From Mycolicibacterium neoaurum VKM Ac-1815D (GTDB lineage Bacteria; Actinomycetota; Actinomycetes; Mycobacteriales; Mycobacteriaceae), in contig NC_023036.2 of assembly GCF_000317305.3 (NCBI RefSeq), forward strand, positions 4,960,001 to 5,024,000: 64,000 bases of DNA, in the 5' to 3' direction. Shown here piece by piece: positions 43,256 to 51,557 of the stretch. Position 1 is the first letter of the stretch; each line of letters opens with the position of its first letter. The notes under the pieces are model-generated. The model saw only the letters and a list, made by a program, of their open reading frames with translations. It did not search any database and had not been told where the DNA came from. The position numbers and the translations under genes were made by a program.

Positions 43256-44513
43256 TCCGGCCTTCGGCTGCCGCGAGCCCGATGTCGGTACGGAAGTGGC
43301 TGCCGGGCAATTTGATCGAGCCGATCAGCTGATATGCCGCGGCCCGCGCGGCATCCAGATCGTCGCCGGTTCCGACAACCGACAACACCCGCCCGCCCGC
43401 GGAGACCACGGCACCGTCCTCACGCCGGGCGGTTCCGGCATGCAACACGCCCGGCGCCTCCGCACCGACGATCACATCACCGGTGCGGGGGCGGCCGGGA
43501 TAGTTCTCGGCGGCGATCACCACCGTGACGGCCGCACCGTCGCGCCACTGCAGATCACCGAAGGAGGCCAGCGTGCCGGTGGCGGCCGCCTGCAGCAATC
43601 CGCCCAGCGGGGAATCCAGCAGCGCCAGCACCGCCTGGGTTTCCGGATCGCCGAACCGGCAGTTGAACTCCACCACGGACGGGCCCGTGGACGTGATCGC
43701 CAGACCCGCGTAGAGCAGTCCGGAGAAAGAGCTACCTCGCGAGACCATCTCGGCGGCAACCGGTTTGACGATCTCGTCGACGATCTGGGTGACCACCTCG
43801 GCCGGTAGCCAGGGCAGCGGGGTGTAGGCACCCATGCCGCCGGTGTTGGGGCCGCTGTCATTGTCGCCGACGCGCTTGAAGTCCTGCGCGGGCAGCAGCG
43901 GGACGACCGTCTCGCCGTCGACGACACAGAACAGCGACACCTCGGGGCCGTCCAGGAAGGATTCGAGCAGCACGGGGTGACCGGAGTCCAGCAGCGCGGC
44001 GGCATGCGCCCGGGCGGCATCCCGGTCCGCCGTGACGACGACGCCCTTGCCCGCGGCCAGCCCGTCGTCCTTGACCACCCAGGCGGCCTGGCCTGCGGGC
44101 GGGCCGAATCGGTCCAATGCCGCGTCCAGGTTGGCGGGATTGTCGACGATCTCGCTCGCTGCGGTGCGCACGCCGGCGGCGGTCATGACGTCCTTGGCGA
44201 AGGCCTTGGACCCCTCGATGCGGGCGGCATCCTTGGACGGCCCGAAGCAGGCGATCCCGGCGGCGCGCAGTGCGTCGGCCACACCCAGTACCAGCGGGAC
44301 CTCCGGACCGATCACCACCAGGTCGGCGTCCACCTTGCGGGCCAGCGCCACCACGGCGGGACCTGAGGTGATGTCGAGGTCGCACTGCTCGGCCACGGCG
44401 GAGGTGCCGGCGTTACCCGGGGCCACCCCCAACCAATCGACCTGCGGGTCGCGCCGCAGCGCCAGCAGCAGGGCGTGTTCACGGGCTCCGGATCCGATGA
44501 CGAGGACGCGCAC
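43245..44513 (-). CDS. purD: Phosphoribosylamine-glycine ligase
   Basis: GAR synthetase, 422 residues, ATP-grasp fold: N-terminal VRVLVIGSGAREHALLLAL, GPSKDAARIEGSKAFAKDVM, VVKDDGLAAGKGVVVTAD and FNCRFGDPETQAVL. GTG 44513 gives the usual start of the protein; an upstream ATG at 44531 is in frame. Last of the eight minus-strand purine genes. Confidence 0.96.
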   Translation of the reverse strand: MRVLVIGSGAREHALLLALRRDPQVDWLGVAPGNAGTSAVAEQCDLDITSGPAVVALARKVDADLVVIGPEVPLVLGVADALRAAGIACFGPSKDAARIEGSKAFAKDVMTAAGVRTAASEIVDNPANLDAALDRFGPPAGQAAWVVKDDGLAAGKGVVVTADRDAARAHAAALLDSGHPVLLESFLDGPEVSLFCVVDGETVVPLLPAQDFKRVGDNDSGPNTGGMGAYTPLPWLPAEVVTQIVDEIVKPVAAEMVSRGSSFSGLLYAGLAITSTGPSVVEFNCRFGDPETQAVLALLDSPLGGLLQAAATGTLASFGDLQWRDGAAVTVVIAAENYPGRPRTGDVIVGAEAPGVLHAGTARREDGAVVSAGGRVLSVVGTGDDLDAARAAAYQLIGSIKLPGSHFRTDIGLAAAEGRISL

Positions 44514-44562
44514 GGACGACAAGCCTATCCGCATCGCGACCGACCGCGTGCCGCGACCGTGG

Positions 44563-44589
44563 CCATACACTTGACATCAACATGTATGG
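44563..44589. promoter_or_regulatory. Operator-like inverted repeat in the CYP125-type promoter
   Basis: CCATACA and TGTATGG are perfect inverted arms separated by 13 bases. The right arm overlaps a likely -10, TATGGT (44585-44590). A TetR-type regulator is the obvious candidate binder, for example the one encoded just downstream of the P450. Confidence 0.55.
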
Positions 44590-44631
44590 TCGGTGTGACG
44601 AGTGCGGTAGGTCACAGAAACGAGGCTGTCG

Positions 44632-45867
44632 ATGACGACGATGGATGCGTGTCCGTTCGGTGCGGGGTACGACTTCACCGACCCCGAGGTGCTGCTGCAG
44701 GGGCTTCCGGTCACGGAGTTCGCCCACCTGCGCAAGACCGCACCGATCTGGTGGAACGCCCAGGGTGAGTCGATCTTCGATGACGGCGGCTATTGGGTGA
44801 TCAGCCGGCACGAAGACGTCAAGACCATCTCCCGCAACTCCCGCGACATCTGGTCCACCAATGCCAAGGGAGCGGTCATGCGGCTGCCCGACGGCATCAC
44901 CGCCGACCAACTCGACCTGACCAAGGCCCTGCTGATCAATCACGACGCCCCGGAGCACACCCGGCTGCGCAAGCTGGTCTCGCGCCTGTTCACGCCGCGC
45001 TCGGTGGCCGCGCTCGAGGAGAAGCTGGCGGTGGCGGCACGCGAGATCGTGGCACGGGCCGCCGAACGCGGCTCCGGCAATTTCGTCGATGACGTGGCGA
45101 TGCCGCTGCCGCTACAGGCCATCGCCGACCTGATCGGGGTGCCCGAGGCGGACCGGGAGAAGATATTCCACTGGTCGAACTGCATCATGAACACCGACGA
45201 CCCCGATTTCGACAGCGACCCGACGACCGCCAACGCGGAGCTGATGGGTTACGCCTACAACATGGCCGAACAACGCCGGAAGTGCCCGGCCGATGACATC
45301 GTCACCCGCCTGGTCCAGGCCGATCTGGGCGGAGAAGAGGGCATCACCGAAGTGGAGTTCGCCTTCTTCGTGATCCTGCTGGCCGTGGCAGGCAATGAGA
45401 CCACCCGCAATGCGATGACCCACGGGATGAACGCCTTCCTCGAAAACCCGGATCAATGGGAACTTTTCAAGCGTGAGCGCCCCGATACCGCCATCGAGGA
45501 GATCATCCGGTGGGCCAGCCCGGTGCACTGCTTCCAGCGCACGGCGCTCCAGGACACCGAGATCGGCGGGGTCACCATCAAGCAAGGCCAGCGGGTCGGG
45601 CTGTTCTACAGCTCGGCAAACTACGACGAATCCGTGTTCACCGACCCGTTCCGGTTCGACATCCTGCGCAACCCGAATCCGCATCTGGCCTTCGGTGGCA
45701 ACGGCGCACATTTCTGCATCGGCGCCAACCTGGCCCGCATGGAGATCAAGCTGATGTTCAACGAGATCGCCAACCAGATCCCGGACATCTCCAAACTGGC
45801 TGAACCGCAGCGCCTTCGATCCGGCTGGATCAACGGCGTGAAGGAACTGCAGGTTTCCTACTCCTGA
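44632..45867 (+). CDS. Cytochrome P450, CYP125-like (steroid side-chain hydroxylase family)
   Basis: A 411-residue P450. N-terminal GYDFTDPEVLLQGLPVTEFAHLRKTAPIWWN, I-helix LLAVAGNETTRNAMTHGM, EEIIRW and haem loop FGGNGAHFCIGANLARMEI (Cys362) match the CYP125 pattern, whose members oxidise cholesterol at C26. Being away from the cholesterol regulon, it may be a paralogue with another steroid or terpenoid substrate. A TetR gene follows 18 bases later. Confidence 0.87.
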   Translation: MTTMDACPFGAGYDFTDPEVLLQGLPVTEFAHLRKTAPIWWNAQGESIFDDGGYWVISRHEDVKTISRNSRDIWSTNAKGAVMRLPDGITADQLDLTKALLINHDAPEHTRLRKLVSRLFTPRSVAALEEKLAVAAREIVARAAERGSGNFVDDVAMPLPLQAIADLIGVPEADREKIFHWSNCIMNTDDPDFDSDPTTANAELMGYAYNMAEQRRKCPADDIVTRLVQADLGGEEGITEVEFAFFVILLAVAGNETTRNAMTHGMNAFLENPDQWELFKRERPDTAIEEIIRWASPVHCFQRTALQDTEIGGVTIKQGQRVGLFYSSANYDESVFTDPFRFDILRNPNPHLAFGGNGAHFCIGANLARMEIKLMFNEIANQIPDISKLAEPQRLRSGWINGVKELQVSYS

Positions 45868-45871
45868 TCGC

Positions 45872-45877
45872 TACAAT
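45872..45877 (+). promoter_or_regulatory. -10 hexamer for the leaderless TetR gene
   Basis: TACAAT, close to the consensus, ends 7 bases before GTG 45885. Confidence 0.65.
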
Positions 45878-45884
45878 TCTGCGC

Positions 45885-46478
45885 GTGCGAACCCACGGGT
45901 GGTCGGGTGCGGCGCCGGCCAGTGACGAGGAGGCCGTCGCCCGCATTCTGGCCGCCGCGGGCCGCGCGATCGACGAACGCGGAGCCGATTTCTCCATCGC
46001 CGATGTGGCCAGAACCCTCGGGGTCACCCGACAGACCGTGTACCGCTACTTCCCGAGCACCGACGCGCTGCTTATGCAGGCCGGTGTGGTGGCCGCGACC
46101 GATTTCCTGGAGCGGCTGGCCACCCACATCCGCGGCATCACCGATCCCGCCGACGCCGCGACCGAGGCCATCGCGACGGCGCTGGAATGGCTCCCCAAGG
46201 ACAAACACATCGGACTGCTGCTCACCCCGGAACGATCACCATCGCTCAGCGGATCGGTGACCTCCGATATCGGCCTGCAGTTCGCCCAGTCGGTCGTCCG
46301 GCGCTTCGATGTCGACTGGGCCGCAGCCGGTTTCGCCGATGACGAGCTCGACGAGCTCGCCGAGCACCTGCTGCGCATCATCCAGTCGTTCGTCGTCGAC
46401 CCGGGACGGCCGCCGCGCACCGGTGAGCAGTTGCGTACCTACCTGCGACGCTGGGTCGCCCCGGCCCTGCGACCCTGA
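45885..46478 (+). CDS. TetR-family regulator next to the CYP125-like gene
   Basis: A 197-residue protein with helix-turn-helix FSIADVARTLGVTRQTVYRYFPSTDALL (about 37-64) and an acidic ligand-binding domain (DDELDELAEHLLRIIQSF). It has its own consensus-like leaderless promoter despite lying just behind the P450 gene. Likely controls the P450 and itself. Confidence 0.85.
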   Translation: MRTHGWSGAAPASDEEAVARILAAAGRAIDERGADFSIADVARTLGVTRQTVYRYFPSTDALLMQAGVVAATDFLERLATHIRGITDPADAATEAIATALEWLPKDKHIGLLLTPERSPSLSGSVTSDIGLQFAQSVVRRFDVDWAAAGFADDELDELAEHLLRIIQSFVVDPGRPPRTGEQLRTYLRRWVAPALRP

Positions 46479-46501
46479 CCCCCGCCACGCTGCCCTCCCC
46501 T

Positions 46502-46554
46502 GCGATTTGTGGAGTCTGGGCCGCACTCATTGCGGCCGCGGCTCCACAAATCGC
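46502..46554. repeat. Nested inverted repeat (REP-like, terminator candidate)
   Basis: GCGATTTGTGGAG and CTCCACAAATCGC form a 13-bp outer stem. Inside, GGCCGCA and TGCGGCC form a 7-bp inner stem. It fills the gap between two convergent genes, so it can end both transcripts. Confidence 0.85.
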
Positions 46555-46556
46555 GG

Positions 46557-47783
46557 TTACACCACGGTGAGCGGCAGCGACTTACGCTCCTCGAACACCC
46601 AGGACGCGCCGTGACTGAACTCGCACACCTCGACCTCGGGCAGTTTCTTGGCCGCCGTATCCGTTTCGATCACCCGAACGGTCCAGTCCGATTCGGTGCC
46701 CGATACCTCGGCACGCAGATGCGGGTCGACTGCGGCGACGACGGCCTGCAGCGGGGCGTCGGCGACCGGTGAGATCAGCGAGATCCAGGCCCCGTCCTCG
46801 TAGGCCGGGGATCGGCGCACATGCACGAAGCCCGGGTCGATATCGGCCGACACATAGGCGGCAGGGTTGAGCAGCGGGTGCAGTTCCAGCACCCGCAGGG
46901 CGCCGGCGGTGTCCTTCGACAGCTTGAGCGCCTTGTGGATGCGTTCTGCCGCCACGCCGGCGATGCCGATGAGCTGTTTGGTGCGGATCGACCGGGCCAG
47001 CTCGGTGTCCCCGCCCGCCCGTTTCTCCACTGCGATCTGGAACGATTTGACCAGCAGGTGCATCTGGAGGCACACCTCGTCGGCGATTCGCACCAACGCC
47101 GAATGGGAGAAGGCGGCGAAGTCGACGTCCGCGAGCAACTCACCGGAATAATCGCCCGCTCCGTCGTCATCCGGGTCGATCGGATCCAGCTCACACGCGT
47201 GCGCATGGGTCGCGGCGACGATGTCCATCTCGGGGATGAACGGGACCTCGGGGTAGGACTCGTCGATGATGACGGTCCACCGGCAGTGCGGGTGCTGATC
47301 GGCAGGGGTGCGCGGCGGCCGGTGGATCGGCCGGACCTGCGCCTTGCGGTTGGTCGCCAAGGCGGTGGCATCGAAGGTCGGGTCCTCGATGTCGTGGCAC
47401 ATGCCCTTGACGTAGTCGGGGCCCATCGGCTCGACGTCCAGCAGCGCCCCGCAATGGTCGAGGTAGAACTCGCCGTGCCAGCGGTCGTGCACGATATAGC
47501 GGAAATCCATGAACTGCGGCGGGGCACCGATATCGAGCTGCAGGCCCTTGAACAGGGTGTAGATGTCGACGCCCTCGTAGCCGAGCGCCTTCTGCATCCT
47601 GCGGGTGTACAGCGGACTCGATGCCGCCCACTCCTCGATGGCGATCTGCAGCATTTCTTCACGACCGAAACTGCTGATACACCAGGCCATTCCGGAGCGA
47701 TCGATCAGCTGGCCGATGAGCAGCAGCTCGGGTACCAGGGTGGCCAGCTCGTCGCGCGAGAGCGCAGCATACCTACTGGTCAT
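46557..47783 (-). CDS. Unrecognised 408-residue protein of the oxidoreductase operon
   Basis: I do not recognise the family with confidence. It has no signal peptide or membrane helix. Notable are a His/Cys/Asp-rich stretch (VHDRWHGEFYLDHCGALLDVEPMG, then GMCHDIEDPTFD; quoted in parts) and many paired acidic residues, which could bind metal. It overlaps the carboxymuconolactone-decarboxylase-like gene by 11 bases as the last gene of the aldehyde dehydrogenase operon, so it probably acts in the same catabolic pathway. A remote resemblance to aminothiazoline hydrolases is only an impression. Confidence 0.65.
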   Translation of the reverse strand: MTSRYAALSRDELATLVPELLLIGQLIDRSGMAWCISSFGREEMLQIAIEEWAASSPLYTRRMQKALGYEGVDIYTLFKGLQLDIGAPPQFMDFRYIVHDRWHGEFYLDHCGALLDVEPMGPDYVKGMCHDIEDPTFDATALATNRKAQVRPIHRPPRTPADQHPHCRWTVIIDESYPEVPFIPEMDIVAATHAHACELDPIDPDDDGAGDYSGELLADVDFAAFSHSALVRIADEVCLQMHLLVKSFQIAVEKRAGGDTELARSIRTKQLIGIAGVAAERIHKALKLSKDTAGALRVLELHPLLNPAAYVSADIDPGFVHVRRSPAYEDGAWISLISPVADAPLQAVVAAVDPHLRAEVSGTESDWTVRVIETDTAAKKLPEVEVCEFSHGASWVFEERKSLPLTVV

Positions 47784-48225
47784 CGAGTGACTTCCCGGAG
47801 TGCATCCGCAGTGCGGCATCGACATTCGCCCGCTTGTCCTCCGAGCCTGCGCCCTGGGCCTTCTCGGCGGCCTTGCGGCGTTGGCGCACCACCTTGCCGA
47901 CGGCACCGTCGAGCTTGGAACCGAGCGGGAATCCCAGGTAATGCGTGATGAACACGGCCACCTCCTTGAGTTCCTCAGCGGTGAGTTCCTCGTTGTGCAG
48001 GGCGGCATTGATCTGTATCTCGGCCAGATCGGAGTTCCCCACCGCCGTCACCGCCGCCAGGGTCAACAGCCGCTTGTCGCGCATCGACAGGCCGGGCCTG
48101 TTCCAGATGTCACCGAAGAGGTGCTCGACGGTCAGGTCGAAATATGGATCACCCTGGATATCGGGCATCTCCCAGCCGTAGACCTCATTCATCTTCTGCA
48201 GGCCCTGCTGCCGACGGTCGGTCAT
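47773..48225 (-). CDS. Carboxymuconolactone-decarboxylase-family protein
   Basis: A 150-residue AhpD-like helical protein (NRPGLSMRDKRLLTLAAVTAVGNSDLAEIQINAALHNEELTAEELKEVAVFITHYLGFP). It lacks the CxxC of AhpD, so it fits the decarboxylase-like branch. ATG 48225 is favoured over 48231 because AAGGAG is 8 bases before it. Position matches Rv0771. Confidence 0.85.
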   Translation of the reverse strand: MTDRRQQGLQKMNEVYGWEMPDIQGDPYFDLTVEHLFGDIWNRPGLSMRDKRLLTLAAVTAVGNSDLAEIQINAALHNEELTAEELKEVAVFITHYLGFPLGSKLDGAVGKVVRQRRKAAEKAQGAGSEDKRANVDAALRMHSGKSLDDQ

Positions 48226-48227
48226 CC

Positions 48228-49070
48228 TCATCGCTCCTTCGTGTGTGGCACTCCGAGGCCGTCGGCCAGGTTCTGCAACGCCACCTGCGCCAACGGAAGT
48301 TCTACTCCCACAGCCTCCCCGAGCCCGAGCGCCAGCGAAAGATCCTTCTCACCGAGACCGCGGGTGTGGGTGAACATGTCGAACAGCCAATGATCGGGCT
48401 CGAGCGGCCTGGTGTCATCGCGCAGGATGATCGCGCCGGGCCCACCGCTCTGGGCATCGCTGTGGCGGACGACCCGGCCCAGCTTCTGCAGGTCGATGCC
48501 CGACGCCTCGGCCAATGCCATCGCCTCGCACGAGGCGGCGAACCCGATGAAGGTCAACATGTTGCGCGCCAGCTTCATCCGGGTGCCCGCGCCGGGTTCA
48601 CCCGCGCGCACGACCAGCGAGGCCCACTTCTTGAACACGGGCTTGACCGCGGCGTAGGCCTCCTCCGAGGCACCTACCATCACCGCAAGCTCACCCTTGT
48701 CCGCTGCCCCGGCTCCGCCGCTGACCGGGGCGTCGACGACGTGGATCCCCTTGGCGGCCAGTCGTTCGGCAAGCTCGGGTGCGGTGCCGGGCTCGATCGT
48801 GGAGTGGATGGCGATGACGGTGCCCGGTGCGGCGTGCTCACCCAGTTCGGCGACCACGTCGCGCACCTGGGCATCGTTGAGCACCGTCACGCTGATGACG
48901 TCGGCCTTGGCCACATGGGCGACACTGTCGGCAAGTTGCGCGCCGAGCTCCGCCAACGGCGTCATCGCCTCGGTGCGGACGTCGAAGACGATCAGGCCGT
49001 CCGGCCAGTCGGCGAGCCGCTTGGCCATCGGCGCACCCTGGTTGCCCAGCCCGATATACCCGAGCTTCAT
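48228..49070 (-). CDS. 3-hydroxyisobutyrate-dehydrogenase-like oxidoreductase
   Basis: A 280-residue beta-hydroxyacid dehydrogenase: NAD(P) motif MKLGYIGLGNQGAPMAKRL, substrate motif VDAPVSGGAGAADKGEL and catalytic Lys in GTRMKLARNMLTF. Substrate undetermined. ATG overlaps the preceding SDR stop (ATGA). Confidence 0.9.
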   Translation of the reverse strand: MKLGYIGLGNQGAPMAKRLADWPDGLIVFDVRTEAMTPLAELGAQLADSVAHVAKADVISVTVLNDAQVRDVVAELGEHAAPGTVIAIHSTIEPGTAPELAERLAAKGIHVVDAPVSGGAGAADKGELAVMVGASEEAYAAVKPVFKKWASLVVRAGEPGAGTRMKLARNMLTFIGFAASCEAMALAEASGIDLQKLGRVVRHSDAQSGGPGAIILRDDTRPLEPDHWLFDMFTHTRGLGEKDLSLALGLGEAVGVELPLAQVALQNLADGLGVPHTKER

Positions 49071-49822
49071 GACCGGATGATCTGTCCGCCGTCGACGTTG
49101 AAGATCTGCCCGGTGATCCACTTGGCCTGATCGCTGAGCAGGAAGAGGCACATGCCCACCAGGTCGTCTGGCTGGCCCATCCGGGAGAGCGGGATGGCCT
49201 TGACGATATCGGCGACCATCTCCTGCGGGGTGGTGGTGCGGTTGGCCTCGGTGTCGATCGGACCGGGGGCGATCGCGTTGATGCGGATGTTCTGGCCACC
49301 GAGTTCCCGGGACAGCTGCTGGGTCAGACCGTTGACGCCCACCTTGGCCAGTCCGTAGAAGTTCGCGTACAGCCATGCCGCCGTGGAGGATTGGTTGACG
49401 ATCGCCCCGCCGCCGCGCTTGGCCATCTTCTTGTACACCGCGCGGGTGCACCACAGCGCACCGTCGAGGTTCACGCTCATGAACTTCTTGTAGTACTCGG
49501 GGTCCACGGTCACCAGGAAGTCGAGCTTCATGCCGCCGAAGATGGCGGCATTGTTGACCAGGTAGTCGATCCCGCCGAACTCCGAGAGCGTCTGCGCCGC
49601 CATATCCCTCGCCGATTCGGGATCGGACACGTCGACCCGCACCGCCAGCGCGTTACCACCCTCGCCCTTGATCCCGTCGGCCACCTTCTGAGCGCCCTCG
49701 AGGTTGATATCGGCGACCACCACGGCCGCACCCTCACGGGCCAGCGCCTCGGCATAGGCCTGGCCGATACCGCCGCCGGCGCCGGTGACGATGCCGACCT
49801 TGTCCTTGAATTCCGGGTACAT
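49067..49822 (-). CDS. Short-chain dehydrogenase/reductase
   Basis: A 251-residue classical SDR: TGAGGGIG (13-20), NNAA (90-93), catalytic Tyr156 and Lys160 in YGLAK, and the C-terminal ITGQIFNVDGGQIIRS. GAGGAAGAAC precedes the ATG. Position matches Rv0769; substrate unknown. Confidence 0.92.
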   Translation of the reverse strand: MYPEFKDKVGIVTGAGGGIGQAYAEALAREGAAVVVADINLEGAQKVADGIKGEGGNALAVRVDVSDPESARDMAAQTLSEFGGIDYLVNNAAIFGGMKLDFLVTVDPEYYKKFMSVNLDGALWCTRAVYKKMAKRGGGAIVNQSSTAAWLYANFYGLAKVGVNGLTQQLSRELGGQNIRINAIAPGPIDTEANRTTTPQEMVADIVKAIPLSRMGQPDDLVGMCLFLLSDQAKWITGQIFNVDGGQIIRS

Positions 49823-49840
49823 GTTCTTCCTCTCGGCCGA

Positions 49841-49892
49841 GTGGCCAGTTATTGCACGGTATGACCGTTATTGCGTGTCGTAAGTGGCCAGT
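49841..49892. promoter_or_regulatory. Repeat-rich regulatory spacer between ald and SDR genes
   Basis: The 74-bp spacer holds GTGGCCAGT twice (49841-49849, 49884-49892), GTTATTGC twice (49848-49855, 49867-49874) and the palindrome ACGGT-ATG-ACCGT (49856-49868). This is more symmetry than a plain spacer needs, so a regulator site or an internal promoter is likely. Confidence 0.5.
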
Positions 49893-49896
49893 CGAC

Positions 49897-51366
49897 TCAG
49901 GTCGCGAGCGTGGCGATGAGCTTGGTCTCCAGATACTCCTCGAAACCGGCCACACCCATCTCGCGGCCGATCCCGGACTGCTTGTAGCCGCCGAACGGGG
50001 CGTCCGCGGAGTACCAGACGCCGCCGTTGACGTTGACGGTGCCGACCCGCAGCCGTGTGGCGACCGCCTGGGCGCGGGCGTCGTCACCGGAGAAGACGGT
50101 GCCTGAAAGCCCGTAGGGCGAATCGTTGGCGATGCACACCGCGTCATCGTCACCGTCGTGGGCGATGACCGTCAGCACCGGGCCGAAGATCTCCTCACGG
50201 GAAACCTTGGCCGAGTTGTCCAGTCCGGCAATGACGGTCGGCTCGATGAAGAAGCCGCGATCCAGGTCCGCGGGGCGGCCTCCGCCGCAGGCGAACCGGC
50301 CGCCCTCGGCGATCGCCGAATCCAGGTAGCCCTGGATGCGGTCGCGTTGACGCGCCGAGATCACGGGTCCGCAGACGGTGCGCTTGCTGTTCGGGTCCCC
50401 CGGCTTGATCCCACCCAACGTCGCGGCAGCGGCCTCGACGGCCTCGTCGTACTTCGCGCGCGGCACGACGAGGCGGGTGGTGATCGCACAGCCCTGCCCG
50501 GCGTGCATGGCCACGGTGAAGGCCGCCATCGAGCACGCGCCGGCCAGGTCGGCGTCGTCGAGCACCACGAACGCGGATTTCCCGCCGAGTTCCAAGAACA
50601 CCTTCTTGATGGTGACCGCGGCATCGGTCATCACGGCGCGACCGGTGTTGGTCGAGCCGGTGAACGACACCATGTCCACCCGCGGATCCTTCGACAGCAA
50701 CGCCCCCACCCCGTGATCGTCGGAGGTGACGATATTGATGACACCGGCCGGGAAATCGGTGTGCTCGGTGATGATCTCGCCGAGCACCGCAGCCGCCCAC
50801 GGGGTGTCCGGCGCCGGCTTGAGGATCAGCGTGTTCCCCGCGGCCAGCGCCGGTCCGATCTTGGCGAGGTTGATCTGGTGCGGGAAGTTCCACGGGGTGA
50901 TGGCGCCGACGACACCGATGGCCTCGCGGGCCACCACGCGGTTGGTCGGCATGCCCTGCGGGGTGGCGTGCCCGAGATCGGTGCGCCACTGATAGCCCGC
51001 CGCCGTATCTGCCGAGAAGGCCAGATCGTCGACGGGACCTTCCAGTTGGGCACCGGCGGTGAGCATCCGCGGCGCACCCACCTCGGAGATCGTCAACTCC
51101 CGCAGGTCTTCGATGTTGGCCTGCAACGCCTCTCGCAGCTGGCGCAGGCAGCGCACCCGCAGCTCGGTGTTGGTCGACCAATCGGTGTCGTCGAAGGCGA
51201 CGCGCGCGGCGCCGATCGCCGCACTCATATCGGACTCGTCGGCGTCAGCGACGACACCCAGCACCTCCTCGGTGGCCGGGTTGACCGTCTCGAAGGTCCC
51301 GCCGCTGCCGTCGACGAGCTTGCCGTCGATGAGCAATCGGCTTTCGCGATCGGCCAGAATCGACAT
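49897..51366 (-). CDS. aldA: NAD(P)-dependent aldehyde dehydrogenase
   Basis: A 489-residue ALDH: TPWNFPHQINLAKIGPALAAGNT, FTGSTNTGRAVM, ELGGKSAFVVLDDADL (general-base Glu) and catalytic Cys in HAGQGCAITTRLVVP. TAGGAG precedes ATG 51366. First gene of a five-gene minus-strand operon. One TGGACA-N2-TGTCC operator lies 20 bases upstream. Symbol by analogy with Rv0768. Confidence 0.93.
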   Translation of the reverse strand: MSILADRESRLLIDGKLVDGSGGTFETVNPATEEVLGVVADADESDMSAAIGAARVAFDDTDWSTNTELRVRCLRQLREALQANIEDLRELTISEVGAPRMLTAGAQLEGPVDDLAFSADTAAGYQWRTDLGHATPQGMPTNRVVAREAIGVVGAITPWNFPHQINLAKIGPALAAGNTLILKPAPDTPWAAAVLGEIITEHTDFPAGVINIVTSDDHGVGALLSKDPRVDMVSFTGSTNTGRAVMTDAAVTIKKVFLELGGKSAFVVLDDADLAGACSMAAFTVAMHAGQGCAITTRLVVPRAKYDEAVEAAAATLGGIKPGDPNSKRTVCGPVISARQRDRIQGYLDSAIAEGGRFACGGGRPADLDRGFFIEPTVIAGLDNSAKVSREEIFGPVLTVIAHDGDDDAVCIANDSPYGLSGTVFSGDDARAQAVATRLRVGTVNVNGGVWYSADAPFGGYKQSGIGREMGVAGFEEYLETKLIATLAT

Positions 51367-51385
51367 CCCACTCCTAGCGATTTCC

Positions 51386-51399
51386 TGGACAACTGTCCG
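51386..51399. promoter_or_regulatory. Operator 1 (ald side)
   Basis: TGGACAACTGTCCG: inverted arms TGGACA and TGTCCG across 2 bases, 20-33 bases before the ald start. It differs from the TetR-side site only in the last base of one arm and the spacer. Confidence 0.65.
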
Positions 51400-51543
51400 G
51401 CGACATTTCAACGAACCATAGCCGCACGGCCATGACGGTGGCAAGAGCGGCCGCCACCAGCGGGGCGAAGTGGTCGCCATTAGTGGCTCTGTAGTGCATA
51501 TTTCGATCCAGAGCTTGCTCACCAGCCACCCCGTCGGATAACT

Positions 51544-51557
51544 TGGACATGTGTCCA
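51544..51557. promoter_or_regulatory. Operator 2 over the TetR transcription/translation start
   Basis: TGGACATGTGTCCA: perfect arms TGGACA/TGTCCA across 2 bases. The -10 TAACTT (51539-51544) ends at its first base and GTG 51551 is in its centre. Confidence 0.7.

Noticed and set aside
44563..44631. KstR or KstR2 operator before the CYP125-like gene
   Set aside because: No AAC-N2-GTT type palindrome is visible; the inverted repeat present is of a different type.
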